A stretch of 64,000 bases of DNA from Climacium dendroides (Eukaryota; Streptophyta; Bryopsida; Hypnales; Climaciaceae): NCBI GenBank assembly GCA_950106755.1, contig OX467085.1, positions 3,720,001-3,784,000 on the forward strand, in the 5' to 3' direction. This document shows positions 22,214 through 33,560 of the stretch, one piece after another. Within the stretch, counting starts at the first letter, position 1, and the number at the start of each line of letters is the position of its first letter. The notes beneath the pieces were generated by a model. That model did no database searches and had not been told where the DNA came from. It worked only from the letters and a program-made list of their open reading frames with translations. Made by a program: the position numbers and the translations under genes.

Positions 22214-22400
22214 TTCCGGAACGTACTAAGTTTCCGGAACGAGGTAAGGAAGTGAAATAAGGGGAATTAAGGATGTATTCAAGATCCGGATACTTCTAAT
22301 TCAAACGATATCATACTAGAGTTCCCTAGAACGATAATTCGTGTCATCTTGCAACAATTTGTTGTTGTAAGGATACTTACGGCTAACTACGCGTACGACA
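22214..22400 (+). repeat. 3' end of a TCCGGA-family LTR
   Basis: Clear homology to the last 190 bases of the large LTRs at 44,700-44,890 and 56,770-56,967: TACTAAGTTTCCGGAA, CGATAATTCGTGTCATC, GATACTTACGGCTAACT, ending GCGTACGACA. Only the LTR end and a few bases of internal region remain. Divergence from the right-hand copies is moderate. Confidence 0.85.
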
Positions 22401-22404
22401 CTTT

Positions 22405-22422
22405 TGGCGCCGCTACCGGGGA
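22405..22422 (+). other. Retrotransposon primer-binding site
   Basis: TGGCGCCGCTACCGGGGA begins four bases after the LTR end at 22,400. A TGG start immediately inside the LTR is expected for tRNA priming. The sequence resembles the Asp-tRNA-type site used by several plant Ty3/gypsy lineages. It confirms ACGACA as the true LTR 3' terminus for the whole family. Confidence 0.8.
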
Positions 22423-22524
22423 ACTACTGAAAGAATATCGGATAGATTAGAAAATTGGAAAAAAATAGTTCGGGACAATAAGCTAAAACACGGAAAAATT
22501 GTTAGCAGGATTGTGGGTTAAGTT

Positions 22525-22783
22525 CACTACAACAATGGTAGTGTTTTATGACTGCAGAATTATGACTGAGGATGACTAGCGACTGCTTGCAGTCATATTC
22601 TTGAAGGCCAATACTTTGGGGAGAAATATGACTGCAAAATATGACTACTAGTCATTTTTACGCCTTAAACTTCACAAATGTATACTATATGGCCATTAGA
22701 AATACCAAAGTACTTCATAGGGAACGTAAAGAACATGTTTGGGAACGTTGAGTCATATTATCAATTATATTTTCATAGTAGTG
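22525..22783. mobile_element. MITE-like element with CACTAC/GTAGTG ends
   Basis: 259 bp starting CACTACAACAATGG and ending TTCATAGTAGTG. Internal ATATGACTGC words occur in both orientations. The ends suggest a non-autonomous CACTA-type element. No convincing target duplication was seen. Confidence 0.4.
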
Positions 22784-22859
22784 AATTTTTTTTTGTTTGG
22801 GCAATTCAAGAAAAATACGAGCAATTCTAAAAAAAATATAAATAAGCCATCATTTAAAA

Positions 22860-23000
22860 TTTTGAAATCTTAGTCACCTACTTTTTCGGATTTTAAATCC
22901 TAGTCACCACTTTTTTAGTATTTTGAGACCCTAGCCATTATTTTTTTAGGGTTTTAGAACCCTAGCCGCCACTTTTTAGGGTTTTAAAACCCTAGCTGTC
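22860..23000 (+). repeat. Tandem hairpin repeat around TTTTAGGGTTTTAAAACCCTAG
   Basis: Three to four units of about 40 bp. Each has an inverted repeat of the form (T)TTAGGGTTTT/AAAACCCTAG followed by CCGCCACTTTTT-like spacer. The left units are more decayed. Confidence 0.75.
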
Positions 23001-23560
23001 ACTTCTTGTGGTTCTTTTTCCTTACCTTCTATTGTCTCTTAGCTCTCATTTGTTGTTGCTTTTTGTTGCATCTCAATTCTTGTTTCTTGTTGCTCTTTAC
23101 TTCATGTTTTTTGCTTTTTATTGTTGCATCTAAATTCTTTTTTTCTCTTGCATTTGAACTCTTTCTTCTTTTTAGTTCTTGTTTTGTAGTTCTTACTTTT
23201 TATTTCTTCTTGTTGCATCTACACTCTCATTTCTTATTGTTTCTTGTTATGTCTTAGTTGGTGCTTTTTGTTTCTTCTTGTGTCTTAGTTATTGCTTCTT
23301 ATTTCCTCTTGTGTCTTAACTGTTACTTCATATTGTGTCTTAGTTGTTGTTTCTTGTTTCTTGTTGTGTCTTAGTTGTTATTTCTTATTTCTTGTTGTGT
23401 CTTAGTTGTTGCTTCATGTTGCTTCTTGTTTCTTGTTGTATCTTAGTTGTTGCTTAGTTGTTGCTTTTTATTTCTTGTTGCATCTTAACTTTTACTTCTT
23501 GTTATTTCTTAATACTTATTTTTTTTTCTTGTTTCCTCCATCATCAATCTTATTCTTCCT
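23000..23560 (+). repeat. Pyrimidine-rich minisatellite (TTGTTGCTTCTTG)
   Basis: Variants of TTGTTGCTTCTTGTTTCTTG and TGTGTCTTAG recur for more than 500 bp with an approximate 30-bp rhythm. The Phe/Leu/Cys-rich frames across it are artefacts. From 23,561 to 24,000 I see nothing except AT-rich DNA. Confidence 0.75.
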
Positions 23561-23999
23561 ATCCTAAACTTGAACTACATATTTTGTGTTGTTATAAGCC
23601 TTTGAAGGTTGAGCTTTGTTGTTCAATTACTAAAAATTAACCTCTCATTTCTTTAATTGTATATGCAGACACCAAAAGTTGAAACAAAGACATTGGAAGC
23701 TACTTACAACCCAATGAAGCCATCTTCACATTATTGTAAGGATTGTGAGCCTTGTTGGATTGTGTGAATGATTCATTGTGATATATATATATTTTGTATT
23801 AGTGACTAATAAATGTCAATGAAGATAGTTGTATTTGTTCTTGCATTCTCCTTCTTTAATATGATTATCTCTCATATATCTCTAAAATCATATATTATGT
23901 ATTCATTTATAATTGCATGAGGCTTTTTATTCAATTGTCAAATCATCTTGATGTATGATAGTTATATATCATGTCCATTTAAAATGCATTAAAAATGTG

Positions 24000-24411
24000 A
24001 TTGTAGTTAGTAATATGATTGACAAGAGTCGTATTCTACAACATTCAAAAATATGACTCATGAGAATCATTTTTCACATTAACAAGAATATGACTCATTG
24101 CAGTCATATTCCACATTACTGCAAAATATGACTCACCCTAATTGTATCCCAGGTAACCAAAAAATATGATTCATTGCAGTCATATTCCATGTTACTACAA
24201 AATATGACTGACTACAGTCATATTTCATATCACTGCAAAAAATGACTCAACGCAGTCATATTTCATATCATTGCAAAAAATGACTCACCGAAGTCATATT
24301 TCACATCACTACAAAATATGACTCACCGCAGTCATATTTCACATCACTGCAAAATATGACTCACCGTAGTCATATTCCACATCACTGCAAAATATGACTC
24401 ACCATAGTCAT
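24000..24411 (+). repeat. 38-bp tandem array with internal ATATGACT/AGTCATAT symmetry
   Basis: About eleven units of 37-38 bp: AAATATGACTCACCGCAG, then TCATATTCCACATCACTGC with small changes. Each unit can pair ATGACT with AGTCAT. Units are most regular at the right. The array stops exactly where the hAT-like terminus CAGGGTTG begins at 24,412. Confidence 0.9.
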
Positions 24412-24720
24412 CAGGGTTGTCTCGGACGTCCGTCCATCACGAAATCGCGTCCAAAATCCGGACGTCCGGATGTCCGTCATCCAGGCGTCATGGACGCGGC
24501 CGAACTGTGGTCGGTCGGCGTCCAGCGGTTGGTCGGACGGTCGTGGGAGCGGTCGGGCGTGACGTCGCAGCGGTCGGTCGGGTGGCCGACGGAGCGGTCG
24601 GGCGGACCGCCAGTCCGTAGGTTCGGGAGCGGACGGATCGTCCGATCGAACGCCGTCTATAGGTTCGGGGTAGGTTCGTGTCGTCCGGGGTAGATTCGGG
24701 AAGACAAGTTTTAGGTTTGG
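24412..24720 (+). mobile_element. hAT-like terminus and GC-rich subterminal array
   Basis: CAGGGTTGTCTCGGACGTCC at 24,412 is followed by about 300 bp dense in GGACGTCCG, CGGTCGG and GGTTCGGG words. CAGGG-type ends are characteristic of hAT transposons. The reverse complement of a related terminus ends at 45,099. Overlapping Arg/Pro-rich frames on both strands result from composition. I take this as the left end of the element carrying the gene at 24,941. Confidence 0.65.
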
Positions 24721-24730
24721 GCACGGACGG

Positions 24731-24740
24731 CTATATGAGG
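24731..24740 (+). promoter_or_regulatory. TATA-like box upstream of the RING-protein gene
   Basis: CTATATGAGG stands at the AT-poor to mixed boundary just after the GC array, about 200 bases before the ATG at 24,941. The leader after it (24,767-24,862) has a relic copy at 2,894-2,992. Confidence 0.5.
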
Positions 24741-24940
24741 GGATGGCCAAGGCATTTTTCCTCACTTCAACTCTCCTCCTTGGGAAACAACACCACATCG
24801 GATGTGCTACTGTTGCCTCACCGCGCCAGTTGCTCCTATGTGGTAGAGAGTTGGGGTCATACATCTTTGATTACACCGGAGGGGTTTTGAATCGGTCATT
24901 TACACACGGTTGAAGAGAAGAATCAAGGCATCAAGTAGCT

Positions 24941-27900
24941 ATGGAAGAAAAGGGCGGCATTAAAGGTGAAAGCAGCAAGAGATCGAAACAAAAAGGAGCT
25001 CGTCACGAGCTCCGTCTTGACATTTTAAAGGATGAGAACATTTTAGCAGAGCCTGAGTGGAAGAAGGTGGTCGATGAATACTGGACTTCCAAGTTGTGCA
25101 AGAAATATGTGAAGATGTATCACATTGGGAAGTTGTGGCCTGAAGAATTACATGCTGGTCACACTCGGGAGTTTTCTTTTAAACCCGCAAGTTGTCTCAG
25201 CCCTCATTGTGTCCATCGTTCCGTAGAGGTGTGGCGGGCTCTCTTCGGGGACAAATCGATGAGCAAGGGTAGAATTAACTACACCATAGCAAGCATGGTG
25301 TATACAGAATTGAAGTTGGCTCACAAGGTGGATTGGAGTACGTACCCCGGGACAGTAGAAACACCGCTTGTGTTTCTTGATGGCCAGAAAGATATTCCCG
25401 ATACGTTTGTTTCAAAGGAACAAGTCCTTCAAATGGTTGAAGGCAATGCTACTCTACAGCACAACACGGAAGAAAAACGTGTTTTTATTCAAAACGAAGT
25501 GCAGAACATGAAAGACAAAGGGGAAAACAAAGAGGAGCGCCCCCTTGAAAGTAGCAAAATGAATGCCACATCAGCGGATCTTACGAATCAAGCTGACATT
25601 TCACTTCAACCGGAAGTGAAAAATACAAAAGGTAATGGAGGAAGAAGTATGACGCTAGAACCGGATACCGTATGTAATACTACAAAAGCTTTAGCGTCTT
25701 CTTTGAAGGGTGCGGAACGAGTCGTGCTTGACATTCTACCGATGTTTCTGAGCCCTTTACCAATTGCATGAAGCGCGAAGGGAGAACCTGGTATTTTCAA
25801 GGTGCCATCTCATCCATCAAAACAAGGATCGACATTGAAGACATTGGAGTGCAAAAAAGAGGTTCCCTCAGAAGAGATGGACAGGGCAACTGCTAGAATC
25901 ACTCGTCTTCTAGACAGTGATGCCTTTATGGACATCAGTACCAGGACTACAGATGAAGAAATTAACAGAAGTCCAAGTCCACTTTGGAGTCCAATGCATG
26001 AAGTGCCACCTTCCCAAAACATGAATGATGAGAACCTACAGAAGGCAGAAATGGACTCTCAGGAACCGGGCGTTCTTAACAATGGCGAAGAGACCCCAAA
26101 GACGGAGGAGAATCCAATCCTAGCGTTTTTGGATCCAGAGGATCTAAAGACTTTATCGATGATGCCTCCGCTACAAGAAATAGAGCACTTACTACAATGT
26201 TCTCTTAAATGGAAGACTTTTGAAGTTCAAGAAGAAGTTCATCCTTCTGCAAATGAAGAGGGTACAACAAATGAAGGAGGCACGATAGATGAAGGGCAAA
26301 CCTCAACCCCGTACAACCGAGTATGGAAGTTCGGCGAATTGTTCAAGACTGCCTACTCTCTATCATGTACAGCTAAACTTGTAGCTGTTATGACACTTGC
26401 CCTCACACAAATAGCTGAAGAATTTATGAGCATGACACCAGAGATACTGGAGGGTGCCGTGGCCTTTAGAAAATTCATTGAATTTGCAGATAAGCTCCAA
26501 GAAGAGAAGGTGGAAAATCTCAAGGCTGTGGTTGAGCTTCAAACACAAAACGAGGAGCTCATGAAGGTCAATTATGACAAAGAAGATCATGATCGCCTGA
26601 AGGTCAAGTTCGACAAATTGGATAAGCATTGCTCTATGGTGTTCTGGGATAAAGACCATGAAGCCTTGAGAGATATGTGTTTTAGTCTTCAAAAAGAAGT
26701 TGAGACTTTAAAGCTCTCGAATGGGACGTTGGAGTCCCAAAACCAGAAGTTGGTTTTGCAATTGAAGACATCTGAGGACAATTTACAATGGCATCGGGAG
26801 ATGTTGAAGACATTACAAAACGACAAGTCATCTGAACATTGCAGGGACGGAGCAAGCCTCTTGGAGGCAAGTCAACCAACTCAAGAAAGTGATCAACTTT
26901 CGCTTCCTCTTGACAAGGGCAAAGTTGTGGACGAGACTGTAGAAGTTGTTATGGCCATTGAGAGCCCTAAAGTTGTGCCTCTACTCTCATTAGAAGTTGC
27001 TTGCACGCAAACGATGAATTATGAAGTCCAAGAATTAAGGCAACAATTGGACTTGGCAATTCAAGCAAAGAATGATGCGGAGTCTTCACTGCGGAGAATG
27101 GAACACGTACAAATACTATACGATATCCTTCCAATGAAGACCGGGGATCTACGGTGGGTGCTGTGGGCAAGGCACCTACAACAACAATCTGGTTTATGCT
27201 CTCAACTCATGAGGGGGCTTTTGAAGTATGCAATGCAGTCGGATGAATCGTTGAGCAACGTGCAGTCTTCTCACCTGCGTTTGAAAGAGAAGTTGGACGC
27301 AGAATTAAAGGATCCCGAAGTGTGCATTACAGTTTGGGGAAATATGGATAGAATGTTCGAGCGGTTGAATCACGGGAGAACCTATGAATCAGACAACATC
27401 AATTGGGCGTTGGAAGCGGAAGAAGGATGGGTTCCTCACAACACATTGTCTGCTCATATTGTTCAACATGAGAAGCAGCTTATACCTGGAAGTGATCCCA
27501 ATGTTCCTTTGATGAAGGAAAAGTGTTCTCTTTGCCAATATCGTTTTGGGCTTGAAGGAGGTCTAACTTTGGGTCAATGTGGCCACTCTTTTCATATTCT
27601 TTGCATCCAAAGAGCAGTACAATATTCCGCCCGTTGCCCCAACTGTCGTACTCCTTTGAATGCAAGGTTTTATGAAATGCTAGTAATATTGCATTCTATG
27701 GCATCGGGTCATGAATTCAACCGGTGGAACCTTCCACTAGACCAAGCGCCACACAAATTCCAAAATCATTTGCATTGGGGAAAACCAATGGTATGGCTAC
27801 CAAACAAAGGGATGCATTCATTATACATGGATCCTCAAGACAAGGATGAGTACTTCTGGATGACGCGGGACTTGGAAGTGGAATTGCGTGCCTTCGGGAT

Positions 27901-28591
27901 CCCGGATAACGATGCAAGAGAAATGTTTTGTCGTAGCATGGGGGGGCACTGGAGCACGCAGCACCAAAAATTCTTCTGATTTCCTGATAAGGAATGAAAG
28001 AAAGAAGGGCCAAACGACCCTTTTGTAGAAGTGGAGTCTGATCTTAGAGTCACAAAGCAGTACGAGGGGTACAATTCCGATTTGGTCGGGCGGGCCCGCA
28101 TCTTAGCGAAGTTGGAAGAAGCAGCTAAGGTTCGTTGCATGTTGGACTTGAACACAAAAGCAATGACAAGGCATAAGATGGAAGAGATTGCTCGGGCTTT
28201 CGATAAACGGATGGATGATATTATCACCAAGTGGAGGAAGTATCTAGGGGGCAAACCTCCAATAGCTGATAAAGGTGTACCAACTTGGTATTACGTGTAG
28301 AGCGAAGATAAAGTCATCCAGTACCTCGAAGACTTAGTAGATGCCACTCTGAGGACTTTAAACGCCCATGAAGTGGAGTTGTCTCCGAAGCGAAAGAATA
28401 AACGGAGAGTTGAAGAAGAAGATGACCACTCTCCAGAAACTAAAAGACTATTTGAGAGGGTTGACATAGAAGTACAAACTGGAGAAGGACCCAGTGGTGG
28501 TGAGGCGATACCTCGTCGCAAAAGTAGAAGACTCATGGCGAAGGAGGGGACATCTCGTGCTGCAAAAGAACATAGTAGTACTGAAAACTAA
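24941..28591 (+). pseudogene. RING-H2 / coiled-coil protein gene (gene B), with in-frame stops
   Basis: One frame of about 1,216 codons from ATG 24,941 to TAA 28,591, interrupted only by TGA (25,769), TGA (27,977), TGA (27,995) and TAG (28,298), with no frameshift. Residues 50-140 form a domain with LCKKYVKMYHIGKLWP, a Cys/His pair (SPHCVHRSVEVW), and INYTIASMVYTELKL before VDW. The same domain occurs in the gene at 36,788. A long Glu/Lys/Leu-rich region (codons about 460-720) looks like coiled coil. At about codons 860-910 there is a RING-H2 finger, CSLC, CGHSFHILC, CPNC, suggesting an E3 ubiquitin ligase. The basic C-terminus (PKRKNKRR; RRKSRRL) could be a nuclear signal. The gene follows a GC-rich array and hAT-like terminus, so it is probably cargo of a transposon. 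I do not recognise a named family for the full protein. Confidence 0.7.
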
Positions 28592-28964
28592 TAGGGAAAT
28601 GTTTCGTTTCCTACTCTACATCTATTATATTAGTACTAGTAGAAAATAAATAGCTTGTGGGGATTTTAATTAGTAGTTTTCTCTACCAAAAATTATTGTA
28701 CTTAGGCTATCGCGTTCATCATAGCTTCTTCATAATGTACATCGAATCATAGGTGTATGCCACAAAAGTATGTTTTGATTTCCTTCACTTTACATGTATA
28801 TCTATATATACATATTTTGTATTCTCTCTCTTTCTTTATATATATAGTTTTTTATTGGCATATAAATTGAAGAATATGTCTATTTTTTCATTTATTTATT
28901 TATTTCATTGTTTGAATTCAATTCAATATGTTCTATTTCAGACTCAATGTTATGCCTCATTTGC
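28592..28964. other. AT-rich spacer, no gene seen
   Basis: 3' flank of gene B: AT-rich, with short TATATA runs near 28,800-28,850. No terminus matching CAACCCTG was found, so the right end of the gene B element is not located. Confidence 0.4.
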
Positions 28965-29080
28965 TTGCTCGGCCCTCTGGGGTCGGTCGGCCCCGTCCGC
29001 CCAGACCGTGCGGTCAGCCCCGTCTGCTCGGTCGGACCTTTTCGTCGGTCGGCCCCGTCCACCCACACCGCGCGGTTGAT
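28965..29080 (+). promoter_or_regulatory. GC-rich array upstream of the hAT gene
   Basis: Dense GGTCGGTCGGCCCCGTCC-type words in otherwise AT-rich DNA. The block GGTCGGCCCCGTCCG is the exact reverse complement of CGGACGGGGCCGACC at 33,380-33,510, on the other side of the transposase gene. A TATA-like box follows at 29,175. Confidence 0.7.
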
Positions 29081-29174
29081 GCTGTCCGCTGATTTCTCAC
29101 GACCGTTGTACTCGGCCTACGGACTATGCAATGGTCAATTCTTATTTCTAAAGCAAAGTGCGGACTGGGCAGAG

Positions 29175-29182
29175 TATAAGAG
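29175..29182 (+). promoter_or_regulatory. TATA-like box upstream of the hAT gene
   Basis: TATAAGAG, about 95 bases after the GC array and 270 bases before the ATG at 29,446. The same order (GC array, TATA, ORF) is seen for three other genes in the window. Confidence 0.5.
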
Positions 29183-29445
29183 CAAGGTTCAGGTCATTTG
29201 CAAGCACTCCTGAGAAGCTGAACGCTAAGATTCCCAAGGGCTACGAGCTGCAAATTGAAAAATTTGTATCCGTTGCTTGGTAATGTATAATTCAGTGGAT
29301 AGGGGGGCTTTGGTTTACAAGGCTTCATACACAAATTTTTTTTTGTACATGTGATTGGGTGCAGGAATGAACGTACTATGCGTTTGAAATCGAAGGCCGA
29401 TATTTGAAGTTTCAAATTGGATCCGCAAGCTATTCATTTTTTAAA

Positions 29446-32400
29446 ATGAGTACAAATTCTCATCTTTGGTATACCATTCCATCCCCCGGCAAAGTGAAGT
29501 GTAAGGCATGTGGGTTGGAGTTCGTAAATCGGAAATGTCGCATGTTGAGCCACTTGGGATACAAAGGCAAAAATGGCAAGCGCAACTCAAGAATAAGCCT
29601 ATGTTCACGATTGACATCGGATGTCAAGTCTCTTTTCCTTCGTTGTGATGGGATGTTTCCATCCAAATCAATCATTGAAAATGTAGATGGTCGGAACGCA
29701 CTGATGGTTCTAGGCAATACCTCAAACGGAAGGGAGTCGCCATGTTCAACACAAGAAGACTCGTGCACAGCACTGGAACAAGCAGCTCTTTCAGCTTCAA
29801 GGGTGATTCCTAGTGCCCAAACATCAAGTGACCAACAACCTACACCTTCTTTTGTAACTAGACCTCAAAAACAAAGCTGATTAGCAGATGGATTTGAAGA
29901 AGCCGAAAGACGGAAGTTGAATATGTTGTGGGCTAATGTCTTCTATTCGGCAAACATACCATTCAAGGTAGCTCGGACTACAACATTCAAAGAAGCTGTC
30001 ATGAGAACGGCTAACTTCAAAAGGCCATATAGTCCTCCATCGTATCAAGCTCTACGAACTAAATTGCTAGATGAAGCAAAGGCAGATCTTGAGGTGAAGT
30101 TGCATAAGAGGACCGAGGATTGTATCTGAAAGTTTGGTGCAACATTGTCTATTGACGGGTGGTCCTCGGTTACGAATTGGCCATTGGTAAATGTCATGCT
30201 TGTATCTTCCGCAGGGGAGCAATTCCTGGGATTAGTGGACACAAGTGGACATGAAAAGAATGCAGAGTACTTGGCTTCTATTTTGGATGAATTCATACAG
30301 AAGGTGGGGCCTCAAAATGTGGTGCAAATAACAACGGACAATACTCCTGGGAATCCCAGAGCGTGTGAGATTATAACCGACAAATATCCTCACATTTTTT
30401 TCCAAGGTTGTGTAGTTCACGCCTTAAATTTGTTGCTCAAAGATTGGGGAAAGGAAGCATGGGTGGAGACGGTAGTAACAGACGCCCGAGCGGTTCTTAA
30501 GTTCTTTAGAAAGCGACACATGCCACTTGTAATATTCCGAAGTTACGAGAAAGAGTACAGCTTGTTGATGCCGGGGGAAACAGGATTCGCCTCCAATTAC
30601 ATGGTGCTTCACCGATTGTTGAAGGTAAAGGGTGCTTTAAAACAGTGTGTAACAGACCCTTGTTGGCGAAAATATGCGAGGACATTGAGGAAGAAGAAGA
30701 ATGGTGGCGAGGAGTCTACAAATGCGACAAAAATAATTAACGATGACCAGTTTTGGAGGCATTGCACCAATTTTGTTTAGTTGCTGGACCCCGTGGTACA
30801 TGGCCTACGTGATTTAGATGCAAAGACGCCATACACAGGCAAGGTTTTGCATATCATGAGGAAAATACGGAAGCACGTGGCGGATTTGGAGAATTCGCCT
30901 TTTAAACTAAGTTCGGAACTTGCAAAGCCATTGAGGGCAACATTCCAACAGCGATGGGAAATGGTGGAGACCGATATTCAATATGCAGGAGCTCTTCTAA
31001 ATCCCTACTTGCTTCACGACAAAGAACCAGCAAACGATGGTGAGGCGATTGACGCATGCAAGCGTGTCCTCATGCGAATTTGTAAGCGTGGAGAGTACGC
31101 TGACGTTGTGAAAGAATTCATGGCTTTTCGACATAAAGAACCGCCTTTTCACAATATGCTGGACCCAAGCGAGTCCAAATTATCGGCACATGCTTGGTGG
31201 GATTTTGAAGGTGTTTGTGGAAAGCTCATTGCTCCGATTGCAAGGAGAATTTTAGGGCAATTGGTCTCTTCCTCTTCATGCGAGCGAAATTGGAGTAGCT
31301 ATTCCTTTGTTCATAATAAGGCTCGAAACAAGTTGAAAACAAAGAGAGCCATGGATTTGGTGTATGTGTATACCAATTCCAGAGTCCTCGCTGCTTCAAA
31401 GGAGAACGATGAGAAGATGTGGTACCGCGAGAATGCGGAGTCAGAGGAATCCGAGGGGCTTATGGAGGATGACGAAAGTAGTGATCATGATGTCGAGGAA
31501 GAACATCTTCCACGGCGTGGAAATGAAGAGGTCAATGACGACAGAGGGGAATCGGAATTGGAACCAGAAACAAGTGATGACAACCTCAAATCCGATGAAG
31601 AAGAGGATCTGAACGAGGACACGTACGCTTTTCGTGGTAGACCGTCACAAAGACGAAATGAGTATGATGATGACATGATTGACTTGGGTACAAATAACCG
31701 AGATGAATTTGAATTTTTAGAAGACAAAGATCTACCTTCTATAGCGAGATTTGTAGATGGGAGCCGACTTCTAAACAGCCATACCGTTTTGGCAAACAAG
31801 GAAGACACCATTGTGGAAAAGGCGGTTCAGAACGGGATATCAGTTACAAGAGGCCAAACTTTACAAGCAAATGAAGTGATTGAACGTGAAAGGTCTCCAT
31901 CCATACCATTAGGCCAACCTGGAGAAAATGACAAACTACATTCTTGGGAGAAAATGAATGCGGACAAAACAAGCTTCGAATTTGGAGAAAAATTGGTTGA
32001 TAAGAGCATCGAGGGACCGAGCTCCCTAAGCCTTAAACCGCTAGAGGTATTGGACAAGGGGGATTCAGGTTCAAAAGAGTGCAGAAGTCCGAACATGGTC
32101 CACAATGGCCAAGGCAGAAATGACAACATGCAAAGGTCGCAACGTCCAACGAATAACGATCCTCCACTCACTCCACGCTCATTGTTGAACGGTGGAAGTG
32201 GTAGTACTACTTTGGGGGGTTCAGCGAGTTTTCTACCTACATTGCAAGCTTCCAACATTCAAGAAGAAACTGTGAAGCGGAAATTCACTACTTTAGAGTG
32301 TACTAGTGATGGAGAAGATGAGACATTGGAATCAATGTTCAAGAGCATAGCAAGTCGCCCACCACAATGTTCTCAAAGACTAGAGGACATGAAACTGCGA

Positions 32401-32841
32401 TCTCTGAATGAAATAATAGCGGTCGCTTGCCAACGGAGGCAACAGGCAAAAGAAGCAATGGTAGAAGAATCCGCTAAACCTAAGAAGAAACGAGTGATGG
32501 AGCCATTTGCTATCTCCCCAAGGAAGAAAGTACATGGAGGAAGAACCCCATTGGATACACGACTATCCCTTCCAACTCTTCCCGCAAGGAAAGGACAATT
32601 GGCCGGAGGTCTTCGAGAACGCATCCTCGATAAGAATTTCTTACGGAGGAAGGATGATCCAAACATAGGCAAGGGGAAGAAAGCTTCTACATCTACGGAA
32701 ATCAGAGGAAAAGAAAAAGAAAAAGTATTGGCTTCATCAGATGATGAAGACAATACTTTCGACGATGAAGACGACGGATGGCTATCAAGAAACTATAGTA
32801 GTGGGGCAGAGGTAAAAGGAGATAGTGATTATCATCCTTAG
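29446..32841 (+). pseudogene. hAT-superfamily transposase (BED finger, DUF659), with in-frame stops
   Basis: A single frame of about 1,130 codons from ATG 29,446 to TAG 32,841, broken by TGA (29,878), TGA (30,127) and TAG (30,778) and by no frameshift. A BED-type zinc finger lies at the start: VKCKACGLEF, then MLSHLGYKG. The DUF659 region begins SIDGWSSVTNWP and contains VQITTDNTPGN and FFQGCVVHALNLLL, giving the catalytic Asp of DGW and the TDN Asp. The C-terminal dimerisation region has AHAWWDFEG and SSSCERNWSSYSF, with the catalytic Glu in CERNWS. After about codon 650 the protein carries an unusual acidic and low-complexity tail of roughly 480 residues. GC-rich arrays lie on both sides in inverted orientation. 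The enzyme would cut and paste the element in the nucleus, but the present copy cannot make a full product without readthrough. Confidence 0.85.
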
Positions 32842-33231
32842 GAATTGAATCTTACATTCTTAGAATGGGTTAGATTAGAATACGTTACATAGATAGTTCT
32901 TCAAATCTTTATGATTTGAATTTGGAAGACTTTATGAAATGAGGTTTGACATCTGACACGCATTGCTCTATAATAGGAATTTGCATGTTTATTTTGAAAA
33001 ATGTAATAAACATTTTTTATTCATTATCTTTGGTTGAATGGTTGAATAGGAAATTGAAGAAGTCTTCACTACGTGTATTTTGGTTATTCATTCTCCATGT
33101 ACAAAACAAATAAATCAGATAATTTCTTGGGAAGCATTAGAAATAATGAACCTCAGAAAGAAAGCTTGCATAGAAACTGAAATCTGTAAATACCAAATTA
33201 CAAAATTGAAGATCATGGTTGGCGGAATGGC

Positions 33232-33560
33232 GGGGGGGGGCACAACGGCAGCACTGTAGCAGACTCTCCGACCGCAGGTCCGTAGCGGACCCTCCACGAG
33301 AGAAAGAGAAGAGAGGCAGGGGCCGTAGACTAGCCGACCGGGCCTACCGCAGGTTTAACAATGGTCCGACCAGTGACCGCAGCGGACGGGGCCGACCGAT
33401 GGTTCGCAACGGACTATTGGACCGCGCGGATGGGCCGACCGATGGTCCGCAACGGACTGTCGGACCACGATGATGGGTCGACCGCGCCGGACGGGGCCGA
33501 CCGATGGTCCGCAACGGACTGTCCGACCGCGTAGATCGGCTGACTGCAGCGGCTGCATAA
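33232..33560 (-). mobile_element. GC-rich subterminal array, right side of the hAT element
   Basis: Starts with a run of nine G (33,232-33,240). Repeated CGGACGGGGCCGACCGATGG and GGTCCGCAACGGACTGT words follow, about four units of 50-60 bp. It is inverted relative to the array at 28,965. This pattern fits the two ends of one element of about 4.6 kb. The exact termini and the 8-bp duplication could not be identified. Confidence 0.65.

Noticed and set aside
23006..23640. Phe/Leu/Cys-rich frames that look like membrane proteins
   Set aside because: They follow the pyrimidine minisatellite period and have no start context or conserved motif.
24413..24890. Overlapping Arg/Pro/Ser-rich ORFs on both strands (also at 33.2-33.7, 36.2-36.7, 41.0-41.5 kb)
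   Set aside because: GC-rich arrays lack stop codons in most frames; the peptides have no shared sequence beyond the repeat and disagree between arrays.
4597..32841. TAG/TGA reassigned as sense codons, or stops removed by U-to-C RNA editing
   Set aside because: Genuine ends also use TAG, TGA and TAA, homologous copies show ordinary Gln/Trp codons at the sites, and U-to-C editing is known from plant organelles, not nuclear transcripts. Decay is simpler, though transcript data would settle it.
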